From Siphonodentalium dalli (Eukaryota > Mollusca > Scaphopoda > Gadilida > Siphonodentaliidae): DNA of 64,000 nt. Both the position numbers and the translations under genes were made by a program. The first letter of the stretch is position 1; each line of letters begins with the position of its first letter. Shown piece by piece: positions 34,196 to 45,236 of the stretch. Location: positions 49,483,797 through 49,547,796 of the forward strand of contig CP136061.1 of the NCBI GenBank assembly GCA_032622095.1. The letters are read 5' to 3'. The notes under the pieces were generated by a model. The model was not told the DNA's origin and made no database searches. It was given only the letters and a program-made list of their open reading frames with translations.

Positions 34196-34442
34196 CTGTA
34201 TTTGTTGTATGAAAAATAAGAGTTACTCGATAATCTAAATCGATATCGGATATTGGGTATCATCTCGCGCTTTGGTGATCGCAAATAGTCTTAAAATTGT
34301 GCCGGTTGTCAAAAAGTGCTTGTATCTAAGAAACTTGCTGTAGATAACTTAATTGTAAACATGGCCGATATGGTCTTTATTAAATACTCCAATGCTTTTT
34401 GCAGTTTGAACACAGTTTATTTATCTCATTCTCTCTTGTCAG

Positions 34443-34585
34443 ATCTTCGGAGCACCTCTTATCTAGGTATCGACTCCTTGGTAACTTTTGATGAGGGTGC
34501 CAAGATGGCGAAGCGACTAAACATGAGGTTCTGTGAGACCAGTGCTTTAACGCAATCTGGAGTCAAAGACTGTTTCGACGAAGCG
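34443..34585 (+). CDS. RacA/RhoBTB-type Rho GTPase, exon for the C-terminal part of the GTPase fold (copy 1)
   Basis: Acceptor TTCTCTCTTGTCAG ends at 34442; donor GACGAAGCG|GTGAGT follows 34585. The exon is 143 bp, starting inside the Asp codon of the KLDLR-type motif (phase 1) and ending in phase 0. It encodes LRSTSYLGIDSLVTFDEGAK, MAKRLNMRFCETSALTQ, then SGVKDCFDEA. The SAL (G5) nucleotide-binding motif in ETSALTQSG and the final FDEA helix are those of Rac/Rho proteins. The Rho insert helix region is shorter than in Rac1. The next exon (35793) joins in phase. The exon for residues 62-118 (switch II to the G4 motif) was not found upstream. Rho GTPases switch between GTP and GDP forms to control the cytoskeleton. 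Confidence 0.8.
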
Positions 34586-35009
34586 GTGAGTATGGGATAG
34601 GAATGTTTTGCTGATTCGCGATTATAATTATAACGACCGCTGTTTCCAGAGCCCGTGGCTCAATGAACAGCGACTATCGATCGCCCTCATTAAATTGGCA
34701 TCGGAACGCCATGTATGCATATCCTTTGATTTGGCATTGAAATTGCACTAGTCAGCATGTGGTATTACAATAAATATGCTATTGTGTTTGATATATAATT
34801 TCTCTATGCATTAAGTTCATACCATTTCGATGTTTTAGAGGGACATCACAAATTAATTTGTTAATTTTTCAAGAACAAAATTATATTCTTTGGCATCGCA
34901 AGATATATGTACACACAACGATTTTATTCTGTTTCAATCTGCTATATACGCTGGTCCGAACACTGCCAGCACATACACAGATTGTAAGGAAACATTACAT
35001 GTTTTTAAT
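34586..35009. other. Intron; nothing recognised
   Basis: The first 260 bp belong to the segmental duplication. Confidence 0.5.
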
Positions 35010-35013
35010 TTAA

Positions 35014-35479
35014 AGGTACTCAATCAGATCAGACGCTCCTAAATTACAATTTCTTTGGCTTCGGGGGTAAACAATCTTTGATTCGAGTCGAGGAACCCTC
35101 CCACCAAAGCTCAAAGTAATCAGATATCGATTTTTGAAGTTTGTTATTTCTCGAGATGTGTAATAATATGTGGCACAGAAACACGTGGTCAAACGGAGGG
35201 TCTTGGACAAAATCAAAAATCGGATGAAGATGGATAACTCTAAAATCAAGAGGCAATACGGTCAAATTTCGTGATACTGTAGTGACAATACGGGCATATA
35301 TTGTTGAACAAAATGTTGATAAATAACAATTGTTTTTTTAATTTTACACCAAATATATAGTTGACAGTGGTTAGCATTATTTTGTTGCAATAAATGGATT
35401 CTGATAATAAAGCATATTTTGAAGAATGTTGTTGTTGTATTTTGATGGTATGGGGACCGTCTGATCGGATCGAGTACCT
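35014..35479. mobile_element. 466-bp TTAA-flanked inverted-repeat element
   Basis: Begins AGGTACTCAATCAGATCAGAC and ends with the matching inverted sequence (GTCTGATCGGATCGAGTACCT), with TTAA on both sides (35010-35013 and 35480-35483). Ends of about 22 bp pair with three mismatches or fewer. No transposase, so a non-autonomous element, plausibly of piggyBac type. It sits in an intron of the Rho gene. A partial relative is at 1515-1690. Confidence 0.85.
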
Positions 35480-35483
35480 TTAA

Positions 35484-35792
35484 GACTTTTGTCGTTAACA
35501 ATTAATTCTGAATTATTCTGAGAAACTGAACTGTCCATATTCATTTGGAAATTGATAAGATAAAAATCATCAAATGAGAAGGAATTATAACTTACAAAAA
35601 TCTTAAATAAAACTGTTAGATTTAATACATTCTGTATACGTGATGACAGTGGTCAGATCGTGTATAGCGAGGGGACTGAACTCTGCCTTGCAGTTTGGTT
35701 CTGTTGGTCACGTGTCGACACAAGTTATTCACCGCGCCCGGGTGGGATGGTGGGGGTTTTTTTTATAAAAAAGAAACATATCTTAATTTCAG
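35484..35792. other. Intron; nothing recognised
   Basis: Ends in a T-rich tract and the acceptor TCTTAATTTCAG. Confidence 0.5.
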
Positions 35793-35892
35793 GTGCGTGC
35801 GACCAGGAAAAAGAAGAAAAGTATGACCACCTTCTCTTTTGGCGGAAAGAAAGCTAAAGAGGTTCCGTTACCACCAGTCATGCCTCCAGCGG
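35793..35892 (+). CDS. RacA/RhoBTB-type gene, polybasic and proline-rich linker exon
   Basis: Acceptor CTTAATTTCAG ends at 35792, donor CAGCGG|GTAAGT follows 35892. The exon is 100 bp, phase 0 to phase 1. It encodes VRATRKKKKSMTTF, then SFGGKKAKEVPLPPVMPPAG with the last Gly split. It continues the GTPase after the FDEA helix with a lysine-rich stretch, but instead of ending in a CAAX box it runs into a proline-rich linker. That arrangement is found in RacA/RhoBTB-type proteins, where BTB domains follow. Joins in phase to 34443-34585 and to 38374. Confidence 0.8.
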
Positions 35893-36499
35893 GTAAGTAC
35901 AGTCGTATATATAGGACATGCATGTACTTGGTGACGGCAGGAATGGTGTGCGGGTGAGTGTGAGGGTTGGTTCACGGGGGTCTGACGGTAATATTCAACT
36001 GTTGGAAATTACATGGCTGACACAACATTAGTTGGAAATTAGGTACATGTATGTTGGATTTGTAGAGATATTTTGATATTCCGACTAGAATTTATTGTTA
36101 AATCTGGTTAAATGTGCTGTTTTATACCTCTACAATGTATATACACGTAACTAAGGCCGTTTGCGGTTTCTCTATGGAATGAATTTGATTCGACACAACT
36201 ACGGAGTTCATGTTTACATCTTGCAAAAGACAGCCTTGTGTGTCAGAAGTTTTGACAGAAAAAAACAAAAAAACAACAACAACACAATTTACAAGTTACC
36301 AACCTTATTATTGATATTAACATATATCATATATGGCAGATTTTAGTGCAAAAAAAAATACGACGCATTTTACAAATACATCGTGTTTTTTTTTAACAAG
36401 TCGACTCAACGCCGGTCGATTGTGTTAGCTCCGACCAGTAACCGGTTACAAATGCGCCCTATTTGTTTTGGCATTTGGAGTTATATTAGGAAGTCGTTA
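35893..36499. other. Intron; nothing recognised
   Basis: No motif. Confidence 0.45.
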
Positions 36500-37130
36500 C
36501 AAAAACGCGACCTGTTTTTTGTCACAAAGTTAGCAATGATTATCAGAGAATAACTCCCACTAGAAAAATGAAAATATTTCACCTATCCTTGTTTAAAATG
36601 GGTTTCAAAGTTACATTTGCAAGTCGTTTCAAAAATGCGACGTGTTTTTTGTCACATAGTTACAAATGCTTACGAGAGAATAACTCCAACTAGAAAATGA
36701 AATTATTTCACCCATCCTTGTTTAAAAATGGTTACAAAGTTACATTTGCAAGTCGTTTCCAAAATGCGACGTGTTTTTGTCACATAGTTACAAATGCTTA
36801 TCAGAGAATAACTCCAACTATAAAAATGAAAATATTTCATCACATCCTTGTTTAAAAAGGGTTACAAAGTTACATTTGGAAGTCGTTTAAAAATGCGACG
36901 TGTTTATAGTCACATAGTCACAAATGCTTATCAGAGAATAAATCCAACTATAAAAATTAAAATATTTCACCCAGCCTTGTTTAATATGGGTTACAAAGTT
37001 ACATTTACAAGTCGTTTCAAAAATGCGACGTGTTTTTGTCACATAGTTACAAATGCTTATCAGAGAACTAAAGTGAAAATATTTCACCCATCCTTGTTTA
37101 AAAAGGGTTACAAAGTTACATTTGGAAGTC
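36500..37130 (+). repeat. 129-bp tandem repeat, about five units
   Basis: CCTTGTTTAA recurs at 36587, 36716, 36846, 36975 and 37092. The unit also contains TTACAAAGTTACATTTG, AAAATGCGACGTGTTT and CAGAGAATAACTCCAAC. The period is a multiple of three, so a 135-codon frame (36848-37255) stays open by chance. It lies in an intron of the Rho gene. Confidence 0.9.
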
Positions 37131-38373
37131 GTTGTCTGAAGGAAATGTCGAATTATATTTATAAAGTTAATGTTTCATACTTTGTTTCTCCTATTTGCGA
37201 TATGAGCAATAGAGTTACCTCCACCAGTAATACAATGATTGGAGTCAAAATATGAATGGAAAATAGTATTGGACTGTGTGCATTTGTATACTAGGACATT
37301 TAAGCTAAGTCGCACATTCAGTTTGGTGCAATGAATAACCAAAATTAAGAGCGGAACCAAAGTGCTTGGTTCTATAGAGCGTAATCAATTGTTTTCAATG
37401 ATTACGTGAAATAATTCACGAGGTGGTCCGAGTCCGAATCCGATACAACCCGAGTGAGCAGAGCAAGTGAATTATGTCATATAATCATCGAAACTAATTG
37501 ATTATTCTGTTCATTACACACTTTCCACGACTAGACAGAGCTAATTCTAATGATAATATGTGACAAAATAGTCCCAGACCAGCTGATCACGGGTGCTCAC
37601 CGGGGACACAATTCAATGGTGTGACATTATCACTTTTAATTCACCGAGAAATCCATATAAATCACGGCTAATTGTAATAATTATTGGTAATTGGTTCTAA
37701 CCTTTATCTAAGAGTGAATAGGTTCTGGACACAGAATTTTGGTTCTAGGTGAAGAACCAAACAGAGAATCAATTGTGTCTTCATTCGGAACTAATTGTCA
37801 GAACCAATGGTTCTTGACACTAATTTGGTTATTGGCGGAGAACCATCTCTCAGAACCAATTCAGAATCAGTAGGTTCTCCTCTGAATTTATTTTTCTTCA
37901 TCGAAACATACAGGGAAGCAAACGATGAATGCTTATCAGCTTCTGCTTCATATATTCTTTTCCCCACAAAGAGAAAATCCATAGTGGGCACCTAGAATTT
38001 TCAGTACTAATTGCTATAAAGTTGAAATAACTGAACAAATAATTGGCAAAATAAGCAGTATATGAAAAATGGCGGTTTTCACACTTATACGCGCCTTCCA
38101 CGTGCGGTTTTAGGCGACGCCTTCAGTCAGGAACTGTAACTCTTTTCTAGAGCCAGTTATGTGTCTTATGGAGCTTGGAGATCCAATGTGCGCATTGAGA
38201 CACTGACAGAGAATCACATTCTGGGTTGGTTCTGAATATTTTGGAGAGTGTGTATGTCTTCTGACAAATTAATTTTGTCCCTGAACTCTCATAAGCGAAA
38301 CGCGTTTGGCATGTATTCAAATCCTCTAGTCTGGCCAGTTTGCACTTTACTATAGACATGTTCGATATTCCAG
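37131..38373. other. Intron; nothing recognised
   Basis: Contains several AGAACCAA/TTGGTTCT words at 37340-37880 but no gene. The final exon of this part begins at 38374. Confidence 0.45.
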
Positions 38374-38465
38374 GTAAAGCACCGTGGATAGATATAGAGT
38401 CATCTCCCTTCTCTAAACACTGGAACAAGGCCTTGTCCGATGCCGACTATTCTGACGTCACATTA
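38374..38465 (+). CDS. RacA/RhoBTB-type gene, start of the first BTB domain (incomplete exon)
   Basis: Acceptor GTTCGATATTCCAG ends at 38373. The frame continues the split Gly codon of the previous exon: KAPWIDIESSPFSKHWNKAL, then SDADYSDVTL. The SDVT strand is the usual opening of a BTB/POZ domain, and the KAPWIDIE entry after a proline-rich linker fits RacA-like proteins as I recall them. After SDVTL the reading becomes unlike a BTB domain (YNLTKRTTSIL), no donor is evident, and the frame hits a TAA at 38499-38501. That TAA lies in the first bases of a hairpin element. The rest of the BTB domain is not seen in the window, so the gene may be broken here. Confidence 0.65.
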
Positions 38466-38496
38466 TATAATTTAACAAAAAGGACTACTAGTATTC

Positions 38497-38659
38497 TATA
38501 AGGATTAACTGTCATGTGGACTGTTTTTATGGAGATGTAACCGTGAGGTAAGTGGTCATAACTTGTGTAAAACCCGAAGGGTTTTACATAAAAGTTATGA
38601 CCACTTACCTCACGGTTACATCTCCATAAAAACAGTCCACATGACAGTTAATCCTTATA
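38497..38659. mobile_element. 163-bp near-perfect hairpin element
   Basis: TATAAGGATTAACTGTCATG pairs with CATGACAGTTAATCCTTATA. The stem runs about 75 bp to a short GAAG loop flanked by AAACCC/GGGTTT. Palindromic TA-type ends. No coding. Confidence 0.9.
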
Positions 38660-40047
38660 TTTATTTACATTTAGCGAAAAAGCCACTTTTGGAAATGTAT
38701 TTAGATCGAAAAGTGTATCGTGACAAAACCAGCCCAAAAATATCCCATAGCACCATTGGCAAAGGTTAACAGGAACAATTGAAACCCGATGATTTATTAA
38801 GTCAATCCTGCGCGAATCCAAATGCGCCCAAAACATTACGCGTTCGTCTTTCCAAACCCAAATGACGTATCGATGCTGTTATTACCTTGCAGTTATACGC
38901 CGTTGCGCATTCACCGAGAAATAACTGCAACTAGCCACGTGGGCGCCGTCCAATCAGAATGCTGGATTTAGTGATAATAACACTTAGTATGTAAATATAT
39001 ACTGTTAAAATTAGTCATGATCGTCCCAATTTGATTGGACGGTATATTGAATTTTATCTAAGTCGCATGAGTATCCTACGACTATTGTATTGTTTGATAA
39101 TATCTAATCTACACCGCTATTGAGTTTTGCATCTACACCGTCATATATTCTTGTTATATTGGTATCCAAGCAACATTTTGCACAGTCATTAAATATTTTA
39201 CACCGGGAAATTGTTGTTTTAATTATTGTCGATTAAATCAATTTTACAAAACTCCACACAAGGAACCAAAATGCCATACCATATATAATCATGATATCAA
39301 TAACCTGACCAGGTTTTATAATAAAGGCAGTATCGATAAACGACAAAATAGTGCACAATCCAACAGTTTCCTCGCCCCGTTGTCGACAATCGTCAGACAC
39401 GTTGGTTTCAAACCTTATTTTGACAATAATATCCTTACTATCCACAAAGAGTATGGTATCCACTTAACGAGCGATATAATTCCAAATAGTTAGCTAAATG
39501 GCGATATTTCTCACGACTTGAATATCTCAGAAACGTTACTATTTACAGAGCACATAGCCATCCGAATTATTTCAATCCGCCATTATGTGTATATCTACAC
39601 CATTTGCTACACCGTATGCTACACCGATCTTGCACCACTCTGTATATAGGGCGGATCTAATTCTTATTATCGGTTGGTATGTTTGTAAAAAAAGAGGTCT
39701 TTTCGTTCGATTTTATACAATGTCGAGCAATTATTCCGACCCAAATACGCAACAAGAGACAAGAAATACAAGTTAAAAAAAAAAATAATCCAGAAAACAA
39801 TACCAAGTTTAGGGTCGTGTTTTTTTGTATAGGGTCGGTTGATGTGCGGAAAACATGCTGCATTTTTTTGGCCTAAAATATATATAATGTACACACATTC
39901 CGCAATATAAATCAATCGAAATACAATATTATCGACAGAAAGCCTCTTGTACCCCCGAATCCAAATAAATAGTAATTGAGGGGCGCTTAATCAGATGATG
40001 CACCTTTAATCCTTTTTATGCATATTTATTGAGTTTGTATACCACAG
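38660..40047. other. No gene supported
   Basis: A 76-codon minus frame (39233-39463) includes hydrophobic stretches but no recognisable motif. A small inverted repeat (TTGCAGTTAT / ATAACTGCAA) lies at about 38887-38931. Confidence 0.4.
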
Positions 40048-40238
40048 GATACACAATGGAGAATTTGAAGCTGGTAGTGGTCGGAGATGGTGGCGTTGGG
40101 AAAAGCTGCCTGTTCATAAGCTATACGACCAACAGTTTTCCTGGAGAATACATCCCGACTGTGTTTGATAACTACAGCGCCAACGTTATGGTCGACGGGA
40201 AGACCGTGTGTCTGGGATTGTGGGACACAGCCGGCCAG
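40048..40238 (+). CDS. Rac/RacA-like Rho GTPase, first coding exon
   Basis: Acceptor TTTGTATACCACAG ends at 40047; ATG at 40056; donor GGCCAG|GTGAGA follows 40238. It gives exactly 61 codons ending in phase 0. Residue numbering matches Rac1. The P-loop GDGGVGKS covers residues 10-17 with Gly12 kept (position 13 is Gly where Rac has Ala). Switch [14 protein letters not shown] includes Thr35. WDTAGQ ends at catalytic Gln61. All residues needed to bind and hydrolyse GTP that fall in this exon are present. The next exon (residues 62-118) is not recognisable before 42064, although 1.8 kb is available. This exon lies downstream of the linker and BTB exons, so it belongs to a second copy or gene. 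Confidence 0.85.
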
Positions 40239-40552
40239 GTGAGATGGATGTATACGACTGTCAGGCCTGAAAATATGGTGTCGGACATTTGCAGAATGAG
40301 GTTCCCGGAGCGAGAATTTAGTGACGATACCCGACCAGCGGGCTATACCACCACTAAATTCACCACAAGAGGACCCCATTCTGCTTAGTCAACATCTTCT
40401 CTGGAAAGAACCATCTGGGAACTTAAAATCTGTGGCTATAAGTCTCCTATTTAAAAATAACCGGACAATGCCTTTAACTAGTAATAAACGACAATTGGTC
40501 GACACGCGTGACATCAACTTTCAAATTAAGATATTTTATAGTTTCTGGTTCT
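40239..40552. other. Intron; nothing recognised
   Basis: Two frames run on past the donor (to 40388 and 40584) but encode nothing Rho-like. Confidence 0.5.
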
Positions 40553-40957
40553 TTGTAACAACACTCTTATTGGACGTCCTTTAATACACGGTCTAACACG
40601 ATTTGTGCCATGTCACATCTACGAGTGCAATTTCCAAGAATGTGTTTCAAGCACGAATGACAATGACTATGAATCCTTCTGCCCTTAATTTATCTGTCGT
40701 CTGCTCTTAATACACGAACACCCCTCCAAATGAATAGTAGATCGTTCCAATGCATATATACTTTTATAGCTGAATGGGATAACCATCCATGCAGTATAGA
40801 AAGGATTAAAGTCCAGTATGACACACTTGGCGGATTATGACCGTCTGAGGACCCAATCTTACCGACTTGACTAATGGAAAAAGCGAGATCACTGAGTCGC
40901 GGTCGTATTGTATTCATCCAGCCCCATTCCGTGATTTCAGTGATTAAATCCAGCCTC

Positions 40958-41094
40958 GGTTCCGTGGTTTTAGTGCTACATGTCAAAGTTCTGGAGTAGC
41001 AATTCCATATATGGAGCTTTTGAATGTTCATAACGTCGATATATGGAAATACTACTCCAGAACTTTCACCCGTAGCACTAACAACCACGGAACC
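40958..41094. mobile_element. Hairpin element, copy 2
   Basis: Counterpart of 33196-33335, somewhat more diverged in the stem. Confidence 0.8.
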
Positions 41095-41339
41095 GGGCCT
41101 GGTGGATCCAATATGGCCGCGAGTTAGTGACAGGGCGTATTATCGTCTGATTTTATAAGGAATATGACACACTGAGGCCTCTGTCTTACCCACGTCTTAT
41201 TCATTTTAGGAGGACTATGATCGACTGAGGCCCCTATCGTACCCACAGACAGATGTTTTCTTCATCTGTTATTCGATAGAGAACAGATCATCATTCGAGA
41301 ACATCGAATCAAAGTGGATACACGAAGTGAGGCACCACT

Positions 41340-41785
41340 GTCCATGTGTACCAACGATACTTGTCGCATGTAAACAAGGTGAGTTACTATAGTAACGCCC
41401 CTCCATATGTATATCAACGATACTCGTCGAATGTAAACACGGTGAGCTACTATAGTAACACCAGACCGCCCAGGTGTGCCAACGATACTCGTCGCATGTA
41501 AACAATGTGTGTTACTATAGTAACGACAGACCGTCCATGTGTACCGACGATACTCGTCGCATGTAAACAAGGTGTGTTACTACAGTAACGCCAAAAAGTC
41601 CATGTTTACTAATGATACTCCTCGCATGTAAACAGTGTGAGTTACTATATATAGTAACGCCAGTCCGTCCTGGTGTACCAACGATACCCACCGCATGTAA
41701 ACAAGGTGAGTTACCATAGTAACGCCAGACCGACCAGGTGTACCAACGATATACTCGTCGTATGTAAACATGGTGAGTTACTATA
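41340..41785 (+). repeat. 65-bp satellite, about seven units, array 2
   Basis: Same unit as 33590-34195 but more diverged (for example GTTACTATATATAGTAAC in one unit) and with fewer units. Confidence 0.9.
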
Positions 41786-42063
41786 AGATGGTGATTAAAC
41801 ATGGCATGACTGCTCAGGTGTAGTAAAAATATTCGTTGTATAAAAAAAATAAGATAACATGATATTAAACTCGATAAATGGTCGTAAATAGTCTTAAAAT
41901 TTTGCCGGTTGTCAAAAGTGCTAGTATGATAGCCAGGAACGAGAATCTCAGAAACTTTAAGCAGATAACTTAATTGTAAATATGGCCGATATGGACTTTA
42001 GTAAATGCTCCAATGCTTTTTGCAGTTTGAACAAAGTTTACATATCTCATCATCTCTTGTCAG

Positions 42064-42206
42064 ATCTTCGAAGCACCTCTTCTCGAAGTATCGACTCCTT
42101 TGTGACTTTTGATGAGGGTGCAAAGATGGCGAAGCGACTAAACATGAGGTTCTGTGAGACCAGTGCTTTAACGCAATCTGGAGTCAAAGCCTGTTTCGAC
42201 GAAGCG
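42064..42206 (+). CDS. RacA/RhoBTB-type Rho GTPase, exon for the C-terminal part of the fold (copy 2)
   Basis: Same 143-bp length, acceptor (CATCTCTTGTCAG) and donor (GACGAAGCG|GTGAGT) as the exon at 34443. Protein differs at few positions (TSSRSIDSFVTFDEGAK, then MAKRLNMRFCETSALTQ). The low number of amino-acid changes compared with the surrounding intron suggests selection on both copies or conversion between them. It begins in phase 1 whereas the exon at 40048 ends in phase 0, so an intervening exon (residues 62-118) is required. No linker or BTB exons follow in the window. Confidence 0.75.
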
Positions 42207-42596
42207 GTGAGTATGGGATAGGAAGGTTTTGCTGATTCGCGATTACAATTATAACGACCGCTGTTTCCAGAGCCCGTGGCTAAAGGAACAGCGACTTTCG
42301 CCCTCCATGAATTGGCATGCACATCTTTTGATTTGGCATTGCAATTGCACAGAATAAAGACGCTTTTGTTTTGTATATTGAATTTCTCTATGCATTAAGT
42401 TCATACCAGTTCGAGGTTTTAGTGGGCCTTGTATACTGTGGTTGACACATCTTGACTTCTAGAATATACCGTGGCGCATCCATTCTAACAATACCCCTCT
42501 CCCAATCATGTTGACTTGCTATAGTGAACAGTCATTGAAGTTTTAACTAATCTAGCCGAAATGTAGGCTAAGCGTTTTTTGGAATGCGTAACCGTC

Positions 42597-43383
42597 TACA
42601 CTCTTATAACTAATGTGTAGAAACGATTACACATCAAATGTGTAAACCCGGTTAATACACATAGCAATGTGTAGTTTTACATACAAATACATTGACCAAG
42701 TGCCGTTCTACACATAATGTGTATATTTTGTTACACACAGTTGTGTAAGAATGTAGAGCATGCGCAATGCGGTGCATTCAGTTTCATAGTCTGCTACGTG
42801 ACGGCCATATTGTTTGAGTCTATTTTTTGGAATACAATCTACAGCGATCGTAGACAAGGATGTAAGTTCAGAATTCCAATTTGTGGGTTTAGTATTAATA
42901 GTATATGAGGATTTATTTGTTAAAACTTTCATGGCAATTACTGTTATGATTGTTGTAATAATACTAATATTATGCAAACACGCCTCGACCCTGGTTTGTT
43001 CATTCAAAGCAAAAACTCACAGTACAGAACAAAATACTACATACCACTATGCGCCATGAAAGTTTTAACATATAAATCTGCATATATCTTTAATACTATA
43101 CCCACAGGTCGGACTACTGAACTTGCATTTCTTGTCTACGAACTGTGTGTGTAAGAACCTACACAAAATGTGTAAGGGATATGTGTTGATTTTATACACA
43201 CAGTTGTGTATAAATGTGTAAAAATTTACCCATTTATGTGTAAAAATTGTTACACAATTTGTGTACGAATATGAAACTACACATATACTACACAAATATG
43301 TTTAAGATCAAAATTGAATAATGATTGTGTAGCAGGGCTACACATTTTGTGTAGAAATCCTACACATTAGTCATAAGAGTGTA
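42597..43383. mobile_element. TA-flanked inverted-repeat element rich in TGTGTA
   Basis: Between two TA dinucleotides, the 783-bp element begins CACTCTTATAACTAATGTG and ends with the inverted CACATTAGTCATAAGAGTG. A TA target and ends of more than 20 bp fit a Tc1/mariner-type non-autonomous element. The outer parts are packed with CTACACA/TGTGTAG words in both orientations. No transposase. Confidence 0.8.
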
Positions 43384-43559
43384 TGACGTGTCATCGGTCG
43401 ACCCCATTCATGACTGATTTGATGGATACGCTCACAGTATGTAGCCCACCACGCATGTGTACCGTCATGTATCAATCACCATACCGAATGCAAATTTAGC
43501 CCTCCCCGGTTCTTGTAATTTAACAGAACCCAGCTGTTCGAAGCCAAAGTTAAACTATC
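43384..43559. other. No gene seen
   Basis: Short unique stretch. Confidence 0.4.
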
Positions 43560-44420
43560 TCTTAATTGCTGATTATTAGTGCCTCTTCAAAACCATTATA
43601 GGTAAACAAAACCAATCCCGTGACATTCCCTGCGTCATGTCACTTTTTTGCATCAATTTCTCCACATATCTCCATGAAATAATAATAAACGCTCTTTAAT
43701 GATTGTATATCAATGAAATCATCTGAGGTCAAAGACGCCTAGATCAACGGCATCCGGATAGAGTTAATTTTTTTCTTTTAATTGCTAATTATTAGTGCAT
43801 CTTTAAATCGTGTGAGGTCAACACACCCAATCCTTTGACACGCCCTGCGTCATTCCAGTTTTGTCACAAATTTCCCCCACTCATCTTCAGGAATGAAAAT
43901 AAACGCTCTTTATTGATTATATGACCATGTAAGTCATCTGAGGTCAAAGACGCCTATCGCGTGACAACCACCTGGTCGGGTGATTCATCTGTACCAGTTT
44001 CCCTACATATACTTTGAGCCTATAACTAACGCTCTTTATTGCTCACATTTGTCCATTAAAATCGTCTGAGATCAGCGGCATCCGGATAAAGTTACATTTA
44101 TCTTTTAATTTCTTATTATTAGTGCATCTTTAAATAATTTGAGGTCAACAAACCCATTCCCTTGACATGCCCTGCGTCATTTGACTTTTGTCACCAATTT
44201 TCTCACATATCTTCTGGAATGATGATAATCGCTCTTTATTGATTATATACCCATGTAAGTCATCTTGGGTCGAAGATGCCTATCGCGTGACATTCATCAA
44301 GTTGGGTGGTTCATTTGTACCAATTTTCCTACAAATACTTTAAACTTATAAAGAACGCTCTTTATTGTTCAAATTTGACCCTTAAAGGCGTCTGAGGTCA
44401 ACGGCATCTATACCACACTA
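43560..44420 (+). repeat. Diverged tandem repeat with a conserved CGCTCTTTA core
   Basis: TTAATT(G/T)CT(A/G/T)ATTATTAGTG recurs at about 43562, 43778 and 44104. The blocks also share GAGGTCAACA, CCCTGCGTCAT and ACGCTCTTTATTG. CGCTCTTTA is found at 43690, 43904, 44030, 44230 and 44356 and is better conserved than its surroundings. Confidence 0.75.
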
Positions 44421-45034
44421 TATGGGTCATCCCCGTGTTTAAACTTACACCGACCAGATTGCAACCATTTTTGGTCTATAATCAATTAGTTAGTTAAATG
44501 CGTTGTTATTGCCCCTTTAGGACATCTAATGTCAATGGGACCTATCTAATAATATTTTCCGGGCCAAATTACCCATATATCAAACCTCATTAGTAACTGA
44601 CCAATGTGGTTGTCTACTTAATGCATGGTTTATTCAGATGTAATTCTATATCTCCTGTGTCGTAGAAAATATCACCGCAAAATACGTAAATCGAAATATA
44701 TCTCAGGATTTTGAATTTTAAAAGTTGATATTGAGTAAGCGGTTTTAATTATAAGATATAACCCATAATCAGTCTTCGTCATGCAAACATATTCCCAAAT
44801 TAACAGTATTTATCACAATAAAACCAGGTCCCCCTAATGTCGGTCTGTAACACTGTCAGATATACACTACCGATAATTTAATTGCATATATCTATTAAAA
44901 TATTCATTCCGCGCAAAAACTATCGACAGTTGGTGAATAATAGTGTCACAGAGATCACACATGACAGGAAAAATATATAAATTTGCATGTTAAATTCACT
45001 TAAAAAACACGCTAAACATTAGGGGGACACACAA
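44421..45034. other. No gene seen
   Basis: AT-rich; no motif. Confidence 0.4.
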
Positions 45035-45109
45035 AAAGTCGCCCTAATGTAAAAGTCGCCCTAATGTGGGTTATTTACACACAAATGTCTCCCTAATGTG
45101 GCTTCCGCG

Positions 45110-45140
<31 letters not shown>

Positions 45141-45142
45141 TT
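45035..45142 (+). repeat. Short CCCTAATGT repeats and (AT)n run
   Basis: AAAGTCGCCCTAATGT twice and TCTCCCTAATGTGG once within 70 bp, followed by a pure AT run at about 45114-45140. Confidence 0.8.
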
Positions 45143-45236
45143 CTTACACACCAATTGTGTAACGAGATAACGATCAGTCTTTACAAAAAGCAGTTTGTAT
45201 AACCGAATTTACTTTCAAAGTTCCGAATTATATGTT

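Larger units (their letters stand above)
32611..34845 (+). repeat. Segmental duplication, copy 1, containing a Rho exon and a 65-bp satellite
   Basis: Starts at ACAACACCCTTATTGGACGT and ends near TTTCTCTATGCATTAAGTTC. The same order of sequence is found at 40553-42428. Copy 1 carries about 180 bp extra (32717-32897), including a small hairpin at 32836-32893, and more satellite units. Confidence 0.9.
40553..42428 (+). repeat. Segmental duplication, copy 2
   Basis: Counterpart of 32611-34845: same 5' boundary (ACAACACTCTTATTGGACGT), same hairpin, satellite and Rho exon, with clear divergence. It is therefore older than the 5.46-kb tandem duplication. Confidence 0.9.

Noticed and set aside
36848-37255. 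135-codon frame with a 43-residue repeat
   Set aside because: The 129-bp intronic tandem repeat is a multiple of three, so the frame stays open by chance.
39233-39463. 76-codon minus frame with hydrophobic stretches
   Set aside because: No recognisable motif, no splice or start support.
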